A program made the translations under genes and the position numbers. A stretch of DNA of 34,768 nt from Anaeromyces robustus (lineage: Eukaryota; Neocallimastigomycota; Neocallimastigomycetes; Neocallimastigales; Neocallimastigaceae), in NCBI GenBank assembly GCA_002104895.1, contig MCFG01000161.1, positions 105,001 through 139,768 of the forward strand. The letters run 5' to 3'. Positions 26,899-34,768 of this stretch are shown here, in pieces. Each line of letters opens with the position of its first letter. Within the stretch, counting starts at the first letter, position 1. The notes under the pieces were generated by a model. That model was not told the origin of the DNA. It worked only from the letters and a program-made list of their open reading frames with translations, and made no database searches.

Positions 26899-28191
26899 GA
26901 AAAAATAATTAAATTAACTGATTGAAAAATTAATAAATTTTAATAAAATAAAAAAATGTAAAAAATACAGTAATTAAATATAAAATAATTTATTAGTAAT
27001 AAAATAAAATAAAATATTATAAAATATATAGTTATTGAAAGTAAAATGAAAAAGGAAAAGACATTCCTATAATACTTTTAGATATCTATTAATTATTATT
27101 ATTATTTGATAAGATACTTTGTATTTTTTTTTTTTTTTTTTAGTTTAAATTACGTGTAATGTGTAATGTATTTTAAAATGAATTCATTCATATGAAATTA
27201 ATTAATAATTTTTATGTATAAAATCGGGATTAAATGTTTGATATTATAAAAGGCTTACTACATAAAAAAAAAAAGATGGCAAGCAAAGGAAAAATAATAA
27301 TAATAAAAAGAAATATATTAATTTCTGTTTTTATCCTCCACATCCACATAATTATAAATAATTTTTATTTGTAATATGCCCGGTTTGTTTGACCATTATT
27401 TTTTTTTCTTCTTATATTAATCCCATTAATTATAAATAATATTTTTTGATAATATCTATCAGTTTTTGTCTTTTTTTTTTTTTTTTTTTTAATTATAATA
27501 TTTTGTTTTTTAAATCTTAAATTTTAATTTTTATTTTTTTTTATTTAAACAAACTTTTATTTTATTTTGTTATAATTAATCCTTCTATTTTTCTTTTCTT
27601 TCTTTTTCTTTTTTATTATTTTATTATTATTATTATTATTATTATTATAATAAAAAAAATAACAATTGTTATTATTATGATGTAGATTGATTATTTATTA
27701 ATAATTAATTATAATTAAAATTCTGTTTAATATAAAATAGAAAAAAAAAAAAAAAGTCATCATCAACATTAAAATTTTATTAGTTCTTTTTTTATTATAA
27801 ATAGGAGAAATGATGTTTTTGATTATAATGGATTTTTTAGACTTTCAATTTGTTAATATATAAATTTATATTGTTTTCAATTAATATAAATATATTAATA
27901 TTATATTGTATTCAATATATTAAATATAAAACATAATATATTAATTAATTATACAATTATACAAAACATTAGTAAATAAAATCGTATTCCTTTTTAATAT
28001 TAATATATTAATAGGTAAATAAAAGAATTGTAATAATTATAATAATTATAATTCTATTATATATTATATTTAATATAATTCTATTCAATATAAATATTAA
28101 TATATTAGAGTAAATATATTAAAGTATAAAAAATTTAAATTAAATCATTAAAAAAATATGAAATCATAATAATAATAATAAAAAATAAACT

Positions 28192-28222
<31 letters not shown>

Positions 28223-28819
28223 TTTTAAATTAAATAAATGAATAAATAAATAATAAATAAATAAATGACTAATTATTTTATATAATATAATATAAGAATA
28301 ATAATTATAATTATTATAATAAAAATAATAATAAAAAATAAATGATTATAAAAATAATAAAATAAATAAAATATTAGAATTTATAATAAATAAAATTATT
28401 TAATTTATTTTTTTTATGTGAAATAATATTTTAATATATTAAATGCTTTTTTCAATTCATTCGATTATATTGTAATATATTTGATAATACTGACAAATGA
28501 ATTTACAGTTAATAGTTTTATAATAAAAATTTTTTAGGTATAAAAGCACTGTTATTTCTCTTTTTTATTAGTTCTTCACGCTAATATTTTAATAACATCG
28601 TTGTCTAAAAAAAATTAATAATTTATTTATTATTTTTTTTTATTAAGTAAAATAATTAATTGATTTTAATATTTTTATTTAATAAAAAAAACTTTTAATA
28701 ATAAAATAATTATATATAAAAAAAAACTTTTATTTATAATATCTTAGTATATTATTTATTTTTTTTTTAAAAACTCTTTTAAATTTATTATTTTTAATAA
28801 ATTCTAAATAATAATCAAA
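25742..28819. other. Gene-free region leading into adhE
   Basis: About 3 kb of A/T-rich sequence with poly-T/poly-A tracts (for example near 26660-26682, 26869-26894 and 27471-27490). A patch at 27335-27400 is more mixed (CCTCCACATCCACA, and GCCCGGTTTGTTTGACC). Distal adhE regulatory sites could lie here, but none is identifiable by eye. Confidence 0.6.
28539..28600 (+). promoter_or_regulatory. Candidate adhE core promoter
   Basis: TATAAAAG at 28539-28546 is followed by a locally more G+C-containing, pyrimidine-rich stretch (GCACTGTTATTTCTC and TTAGTTCTTCACGC), about 275 bp before the adhE ATG. The composition shift, not the TATA string itself, is what makes it stand out. The transcription start is not known. 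Confidence 0.3.
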
Positions 28820-31800
28820 ATGTCCGGATTACAAATGTTCCAAAACCTTTCTCTTTACGGTAGTCTCGCCGAAATTGATTCTATCGAAAAGCTTAATGAA
28901 GCTATGGACAAATTAACTGCTGCCCAAGAACAATTCAGAGAATACAACCAAGAACAAGTTGACAAAATCTTCAAAGCTGTTGCTTTAGTTGCTACTCAAA
29001 ATCGTGTTGCTTTCGCTAAATACGCTTACGAAGAAACTCAAAAGGGTGTTTTCGAAGATAAGGTTATCAAGAACGAAGTAAGTGTTTTATAATAATTATT
29101 ATGAATAATATTAAATAATAAAAAAAAAAAAAGAAAGTAATATACAAATTTTGTAAAAAAAAAAAAAAAATTATAGTAAAAAAAAATAGTATTAAATAAT
29201 AATAAAAAAAGATAATAATAAATAAAGAAAAAGAAAAGATTTTTATTTTTTTAAAAAAAAAAAAAAATAGTATATAAATAGAAAATAGAGAGTATAGTAA
29301 TATAAAAATAGAAAATTGATAATAAAATATTTAAAAAAGAAAAGTTATTTATTTTTTTTTATAAGGAAAAAGTTTTTTTTTTAAAAAAAAAAAATGAAAG
29401 AATATAAATATTAATAACTATTTTTTCTTTTATATTTAAAATAAAAAATTTATTATTATAAAAAAAATTAGTTCGCTGCTGATTATATTTACCACAAATA
29501 CTGTAATGACAAGACTGCTGGTGTCATTGAATATGATGAAGCTAACGGTCTTATGGAAGTTGCTGAACCAGTTGGTCCAGTTGTTGGTATTGCTCCAGTT
29601 ACTAACCCAACTTCTACTATTATTTACAAGACTTTAATTGCTTTAAAGACTCGTAACTGTATTATCTTCTCACCACATCCAGGAGCTCACAAGGCTTCTG
29701 TCTTTGTTGTTAAGGTTTTACATGAAGCCGCTGTTAAGGCTGGTGCTCCAGAAAACTGTGTTCAAATCATCTTCCCAAAGATGGATTTAACTACTGAATT
29801 ATTACACCACGAAAAGACTCGTTTCATTTGGGCTACTGGTGGTCCAGGTTTAGTTCACGCCTCTTACACTTCTGGTAAGCCAGCTCTTGGTGGTGGTCCA
29901 GGTAATGCTCCAGCTCTTGTTGATGAAACCTGTGATTTAAATGAAGCTGTTGGTTCCATTGTTGTTTCTAAGACTTTCGATTGTGGTATGATCTGTGCCA
30001 CTGAAAACGCTGTTGTCGTTGTCGAATCTGTCTACGAAAACTTTGTTGCTGCCATGAAGAAGCGTGGTTGTTACTTCATGACTAAGGAAGAAACTAAGAA
30101 GGTCTCTTCTGTTCTTTTCGGAGAAGGTATGAGATTAAATGCTAAGGCTGTTGGTCAAACTGCTAAGACTTTAGCTGAAATGGCTGGTTTCGAAGTTCCA
30201 GAAAACACTGTTGTTCTCTGTGGTGAAGCTACTGAAGTTAAATTCGAAGAACCAATGGCTCACGAAAAATTAACTACTATCCTTGGTGTTTACGTTGCTA
30301 AGGACTTTGACGATGGTGTCAGATTATGTAAGGAATTAGTTACTTTCGGTGGTAAGGGTCACACTGCTGTTCTCTACACCAACCAAAACAACAAGGACAG
30401 AATTGCCAAGTACCAAAATGAAGTCCCAGCCTTCCACATCTTAGTTGATATGCCATCTTCTCTTGGTTGTATTGGTGATATGTACAACTTCCGTTTAGCT
30501 CCAGCTCTTACTATTACTTGTGGTACCATGGGTGGTGGTTCTTCTTCTGATAACATTGGTCCAAAGCACTTACTTAACATTAAGCGTGTTGGTATGAGAC
30601 GTGAAAACATGCTTTGGTTAAAGATTCCAAAGTCTGTTTACTTCAAGCGTTCCATCCTCAGAGAAGCTCTTTCTGACTTACGTGATACTCACAAGCGTGC
30701 TATCATTATTACTGATAGAACTATGACTATGTTAGGTCAAACTGACAAGATCATTAAGGCTTGTGAAAGTCATGGTATGGTTTGTGCTGTTTACGATAAG
30801 GTTGTTCCAGATCCAACCATTAAATGTATTATGGAAGGTGTTTCTGAAATGAATGTTTTCAAGCCAGATTTATGTATTGCTCTTGGTGGTGGTTCTGCTA
30901 TGGATGCTGCTAAGATGATGCGTTTATTCTACGAATATCCAGACCAAGACTTACAAGATATTGCTACTCGTTTCGTTGATATCCGTAAGCGTGTTGTTGG
31001 TTGTCCACCACTTGGTAAACTTATTAAGACTCTTGTCTGTATCCCAACTACCTCTGGTACTGGTGCTGAAGTTACTCCATTCGCTGTCGTTACCTCTGAA
31101 GAAGGTCGTAAGTACCCATTAGTCGATTACGAACTTACTCCAGATATGGCTATTGTTGACCCAGAATTCGCTGTTGGTATGCCAAAGCGTTTAACTTCTT
31201 GGACTGGTATTGATGCTCTTACTCACGCTATTGAATCTTACGTTTCTATTATGGCCACTGATTTCACCAGACCATACTCTCTTCGTTCTATTCAACTTAT
31301 CTTCGAATCTCTTTCTCTTGCTTACAACAATGGTAAGGATATTGAAGCTCGTGAAAAGATGCACAATGCCTCTGCTATTGCTGGTATTGCTTTCGCCAAT
31401 GCCTTCCTTGGTTGTTGTCACTCTGTTGCTCACCAACTTGGTTCTGTTTACCACATCCCACACGGTCTTGCTAACGCTTTAATGCTTTCTCACATTATTA
31501 AGTACAACGCTACCGATTCTCCAGTTAAGATGGGTACCTTCCCACAATATAAATACCCACAAGCTATGCGTCATTACGCTGAAATTGCTGAACTTTTATT
31601 ACCACCAACTCAAGTTGTTAAGATGGCTGATGTTGACAAGGTCCAATACCTTATTGACCGTGTTGAACAACTTAAGGCTGATGTTGGTATTCCAAAGTCT
31701 ATTAAGGAATGCGGTATGGTTACTGAAGAAGATTTCTTTGCTAAGGTTGACCAAGTCGCCATTATGGCTTTCGATGATCAATGTACTGGTGCTAACCCAC

Positions 31801-31877
31801 GTTACCCATTAGTTTCTGAATTAAAACAATTAATGATTGATGCCTGGAATGGTACTCCAGTTAAGATGAACGAATAA
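28820..31877 (+). CDS. adhE: Bifunctional aldehyde/alcohol dehydrogenase AdhE
   Basis: Cytosolic fermentation enzyme that reduces acetyl-CoA to acetaldehyde and then ethanol, oxidising two NADH. Exon 1 is 28820-29077 (86 codons, donor GAA|GTAAGT) and exon 2 is 29472-31877 (801 codons, stop TAA), joined in phase 0 for 887 residues, like the roughly 890 of bacterial AdhE. The N-terminal CoA-acylating aldehyde dehydrogenase half carries PVGPVVGIAPVTNPTST and the catalytic cysteine C261 in TFDCGMICATEN. A linker near 463-480 leads to an iron-dependent alcohol dehydrogenase half with the nucleotide-binding GGGSAMDAAK (558-567) and expected Fe ligands D667, H671, H736 and H750 (GIDALTH, CHSVAH, HIPHGLAN). 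The C-terminal FDDQCTGANPRYP is typical. Codon choice (GGT, GCT, AAG, CCA, GTT; C/T-ending) differs sharply from other genes here and suggests very high expression. AdhE is known from anaerobic chytrids and is thought to be of bacterial origin; the 394-bp intron shows domestication. No targeting peptide is evident. Confidence 0.97.
29078..29471 (+). other. adhE intron
   Basis: GTAAGT...TTAG intron of 394 bp, almost entirely A-rich with several A and T runs. It lies early in the gene, after codon 86, inside the aldehyde dehydrogenase half; the remaining 2.4 kb of coding sequence is uninterrupted. Confidence 0.9.
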
Positions 31878-32812
31878 ATTCATTTATAAAAAAAAACAAA
31901 AAAAAAGAAGAAAGTTTTGAATTTTTAAAAAGAAAATTAAAATAATTGACATCATTTATAAATATATATATAAAAAGACAATGTATAAAAAAAAAAAAGT
32001 GCTCAAAAGGTTCTTTAATAATATTCAAAAAACAAAAAAATTAAGTAATTAAAAATAATAAATCAAAAAGGAATAATATAACAAAAAAAACAAAAAAAAA
32101 AAAAGAAAAAACAAAACAAAAAACCAAAAGAATTTTTAAAAAAAAGAAAAATTAATCAATCAATTATAAAAGAAAAAAAGAAAAAATTGAAAGGTCAAAT
32201 AGGTTCAAATAAATTTAGCGAATTGATTTTAGGCCAATTAATGACTTATTTTAATTTTTTTTTTTTAATATCATGGATTCAAGACTTTTTTTATTTTTTT
32301 AAATCCCCTTTAATAATTTAATTTATACCATAAAAAATAATCTATTTATTTAATTAAAATTTTATAAAATATTATAAAATAACCAATAAGATATTTAATC
32401 CTTCCCACAGTTAATAATAGTATTTTGAATTATTAACATGTTATACTATCAATAGAGAATCTTTAGCATTTTAATTAATATAAAAAAAAAAAAAAAAAAA
32501 AAAACTTAGATAAAAATAATTTATAATATAATATTAATTTTCAATGGTTATTATTTTAAATTAATAGAACAAAATTTTTTTATATATATTTTTTTTATAA
32601 AGAAGAATTTGTTCGATCTTTATGAAATCCAATGATATATTAAAAATTATGGACATTATAAGATAAAAAAAAAAGAAAAAAAAAAAAAAAAAAAAGCAAC
32701 GATGTATTAAAATTTTTTTTTTATAAGAACAAAAGCTTTTTTATAATGATAAAAAATTTTTAAAACTTGTATTTAAAATAATAATTTATTTTTTTTTTAA
32801 TAAAATAAATAA

Positions 32813-32847
<35 letters not shown>

Positions 32848-33279
32848 AAAGTGTGTTTAATTCCTTGTGTGTGTTTTGTTTAAATAATTATTATGATGTA
32901 AAAGGTGAAAAAAGATTTTAAATATTTTAATTGTGTTTAGGAAGTTAGAGAGAATTGAAATGTATATTTTAATAAGTCTTTAAACGTTATATATAATGCT
33001 TTAACAACATCAAATTTAATCCTAGTCTAAAAAAAACAAAACAAAAAAAAAAAAAAAACATCAAATGGAAGAAAAAGTGTTTTAGAAGGATAATAGTAAA
33101 AAAAAAAAGAAAAAAGAAAAAACAGAAATAGTAGTAATATAATTTCTTGTAACAAGAATTTATTTAGGATTATAAAATCCTAGTCTAAAAAAAAAAAAAA
33201 AACAAAGACTTGCATTTAAGTTTATTTAGTATAGAAACAATATTCTAAATAAAAAAAAAAATTAAATAATAAAGATATG
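31878..33279. other. Region downstream of adhE
   Basis: The adhE 3' untranslated region followed by A-rich sequence with long A runs (near 32481-32503, 32671-32695 and 32818-32846). No ORF is supportable. AATCCTAGTCTAAAAAAA occurs at 33018 and again at 33176, both followed by A-tracts. Two adjacent inverted repeats, TTCTTGTAACAAGAA (33144-33158) and TAGGATTATAAAATCCTA (33165-33182), sit at the second copy. Confidence 0.6.
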
Positions 33280-33520
33280 TACGAATTGTGTAAAATGTAC
33301 CCTCTTCTGAGGTCCTGTACTTTCCAATTTATTGGAATGGTCGGAAGAGGAAGAATGCCTGTCGAGACATGGCGACGTCAATGGCATTGTTACAACTTAT
33401 GATATTGTACTTGTATCTAAGTTGGGCATTATGCGCAATGATAATGCTTGGTGCAATGATTATTTATATTCACTATTCGGTTAAAGAAGTAGGTAACATT
33501 ATGCGCAATGATAATGTTAG
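33280..33520 (+). pseudogene. G+C-enriched island with broken coding potential, unknown
   Basis: Base composition jumps relative to both sides. One frame (after a TGA near 33308, to TAA at 33480-33482) reads protein-like: LLEWSEEEECLSRHGDVNG, then a stretch ending NDYLYSLFG. Immediately after the stop, another frame continues VKEVGNIMRNDN. A third frame begins MYELCKMYPLLRSC from ATG 33277. No single frame stays open, so this is either a frameshifted relic (perhaps the 5' part of the adjacent retroelement) or exons I cannot join. No family recognised. Confidence 0.3.
33427..33516. repeat. 20-bp perfect direct repeat
   Basis: CATTATGCGCAATGATAATG occurs at 33427-33446 and 33497-33516, offset 70 bp. 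Each copy has CATTAT and ATAATG ends that are inverted repeats of one another. The encoded peptide IMRNDN is the same in both, but the copies lie in different frames relative to each other. Confidence 0.8.
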
Positions 33521-33904
33521 TAATAAAAAGTACGACTTTTTATTACAATCCATTTTTTTTCTTTGAAATAATTACCTTACACTATTTATGTTATTTAGTT
33601 TATATTGCAGTTCTTTTTACAATTAAGTTTTTTATGTTTCTATCAATTCTACACTATTATTCTTATATACAGCACAATCAATACAACACAATAAATACTA
33701 TACAATACAATTTTTTACATACCAACAATAAAAGTTTTTTTTATTCACTAATACATCATTCACAACGTTAAATTATATATACAACTACACAGTTGAATCT
33801 CTTACTTTTACTCTCAACAATATTTCTCAGTCATTTACTATAATTCTTTTCATTGCTAAGTTTTTTTTTTTTTTTTTATATACTTTTTTATTATATATTA
33901 AAAT

Positions 33905-33943
<39 letters not shown>

Positions 33944-33959
33944 CTATTTTCTATTATAA
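33521..33959. other. Region before the LINE ORF
   Basis: The plus strand is poor in G and rich in A, T and C at 33540-33850, with CAATACAA/CAATCAATACAACA-like repeats near 33680-33712, then a T-run (33861-33878) and an A-run (33909-33939). The frame of the LINE ORF is open at 33732-33896 and includes TVESLTFTLNNISQSFT, but a TAA near 33897 and another at 33957 separate it from the downstream ORF. It may be the 5' untranslated or ORF1-proximal part of the retroelement. Confidence 0.4.
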
Positions 33960-34022
33960 TACATTTATATTTTTTTTATTTTATTATTTTTTTTTTATAT
34001 AGATTCTTATCAGCCTTATCAA

Positions 34023-34768
34023 ATGGATCATACGAACTATACTAATAAGATTAACTATATCAGACGGGGTATTAGGTGTCATGGTATTGATATCTCAGAT
34101 ACTTATGTTATTTTTATCCGTCGCATTCGTTCTTGGACTCTTCCAAAATTTAGAAATTTTCTTGAGAAGAATTTCCCTGAGTTTAATAATACCATCGTTG
34201 CTGTTAAACATTCCTCTCTTCTCAATGATAATTTATATCAAATTAAAACTACAGCTTCTGAGGAGAATATTAATAAATTTATTGATAGTTTCAAATTAAT
34301 TATTAAAAAATGTTCCATTAACTTTCATCGATGTAGTAGGAAGAATCACAAGCCTTCCTTTGCTCTTATCAGGAGAAAACTTTGCCACTCTAAAAAGAAC
34401 ATTAAGGATATTACTGACTTTTCTGAAATCAACAATTCTTTTACTTCTAAGAACAATTTGAATGAATTTTCCTTTTGTCTTAGTTGGAACACTAACGGGT
34501 GGAATAACAAGAAAAGAGATGGTATTCTGTATTTCTTTAGTCTCTTTAAACCGCTATTTGTTTGTTTTCAAGAAACTGGTAATGGTACTAATTCTAGTAA
34601 TGTTATTCCTTGTAAAATCACTTTACCTAAATATAAATATTTCTGTAAGAGAGCAAATAATACAATTCCTGGTTTGAGAGGTTTATATATCTTTTATAAT
34701 AGGTCTTTACAGACTTCTATTGAAGATTTTTCTTTGAATTATATTATCTCAGTTACGACATATTCCTT
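34023..34768 (+). CDS. LINE-type retrotransposon ORF: RRM-like segment plus APE endonuclease (3' end outside window)
   Basis: Open frame from 33960 to the right edge; I take the first ATG at 34023, giving 248 codons and continuing. Residues about 147-248 match the start of an apurinic/apyrimidinic-type endonuclease of non-LTR retrotransposons: FCLSWNTNGWNNKKRDG with the metal/substrate-site Asn N156, and CFQETGNG with catalytic Glu E184, 28 residues later as in other LINE endonucleases. Residues about 26-97 (TYVIFIRRI, a helix LPKFRNFLEKNF, TIVAVKHSS, LYQIKTTA, a helix ENINKFIDSFK, CSINFH) follow a beta-alpha-beta-beta-alpha-beta order suggestive of an RRM-like nucleic-acid-binding fold; this is inference. 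Reverse transcriptase would be expected beyond the window. The codons are less A/T-extreme than the flanks. Whether the copy is intact cannot be judged. Confidence 0.7.
   Translation, partial: MDHTNYTNKINYIRRGIRCHGIDISDTYVIFIRRIRSWTLPKFRNFLEKNFPEFNNTIVAVKHSSLLNDNLYQIKTTASEENINKFIDSFKLIIKKCSINFHRCSRKNHKPSFALIRRKLCHSKKNIKDITDFSEINNSFTSKNNLNEFSFCLSWNTNGWNNKKRDGILYFFSLFKPLFVCFQETGNGTNSSNVIPCKITLPKYKYFCKRANNTIPGLRGLYIFYNRSLQTSIEDFSLNYIISVTTYS
34023..34768 (+). mobile_element. Non-LTR retrotransposon (LINE), 5' portion
   Basis: Element call based on the APE-type endonuclease described for the ORF here. The 5' boundary is not defined: the G+C-enriched island from 33280 and the G-poor stretch from 33540 may belong to the same element. 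No target-site duplication or 3' tail can be assessed because the right end is outside the window. Confidence 0.6.

Noticed and set aside
30374-31812. Several ORFs antisense to or out of frame with adhE
   Set aside because: Shadows of a long, biased-codon gene; none has independent features.
32200-32250. GGTTCAAAT resembling a tRNA T-loop
   Set aside because: No acceptor stem, D-arm or anticodon arm could be paired around it. I found no convincing tRNA gene in the window.
33369-33771. Plus-strand hydrophobic ORFs before the LINE
   Set aside because: The first is an alternate frame of the island at 33280-33520, whose other frame looks more protein-like. The second is A/T-driven Phe/Tyr/Ile sequence in G-poor DNA.
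34081-34677. Two further plus-strand ORFs inside the LINE region
   Set aside because: Out-of-frame shadows of the endonuclease ORF.

Overview
The window is extremely A+T-rich eukaryotic DNA: intergenic sequence and introns are almost pure A/T with long homopolymers and (TTTA)n/(AAAT)n arrays. Genes carry short GT-AG introns and are far apart. The gene set points to an anaerobic gut fungus (Neocallimastigomycota): a bacterial-type bifunctional AdhE with strong codon bias, a class C GPCR whose ectodomain looks like a bacterial sugar-binding protein, a bacterial-type DUF1648 membrane protein and a fungal Prp19. The lineage call is inference from gene content and base composition; no marker gene was tested. 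Dictyostelids share the A/T-richness and Asn tracts but fit this gene set less well.

Layout. Positions 1-5382 (minus): nine-exon class C GPCR with a signal peptide, a solute-binding-protein-like ectodomain, seven membrane segments and a long Asn-rich tail that runs off the left edge. 8070-11139 (minus): six-exon PRP19, the U-box/WD40 splicing ubiquitin ligase, complete at 516 codons, with a 13-nt first coding exon. 12188-12423 (minus): small possibly decayed ORF lying between two (TTTA)n arrays. 12970-13461 (minus): intronless 163-aa DUF1648 membrane protein, with a perfect 38-bp palindrome just past its stop. 13462-28819: about 15.4 kb with no supportable gene, but with a 59-bp minisatellite whose units carry an inverted repeat, a 111-bp duplication and several palindromes. 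28820-31877 (plus): adhE, two exons, 887 aa. 33280-33520: small G+C-enriched island with broken coding potential and a 20-bp direct repeat. 34023-34768 (plus): start of a LINE-type retrotransposon ORF with an RRM-like segment followed by an APE-type endonuclease, cut by the right edge.

The genes are not an operon and share no obvious pathway. AdhE serves fermentation (acetyl-CoA to ethanol with NADH re-oxidation), the GPCR would be a cell-surface sensor plausibly of sugars or other small nutrients, and Prp19 is housekeeping. A common thread is bacterial ancestry: three of the five recognisable proteins (AdhE, DUF1648, and the GPCR ectodomain) look bacterial in whole or part. The exon models were built by eye from splice sites and reading-frame phase, and in the three spliced genes every junction keeps the frame.
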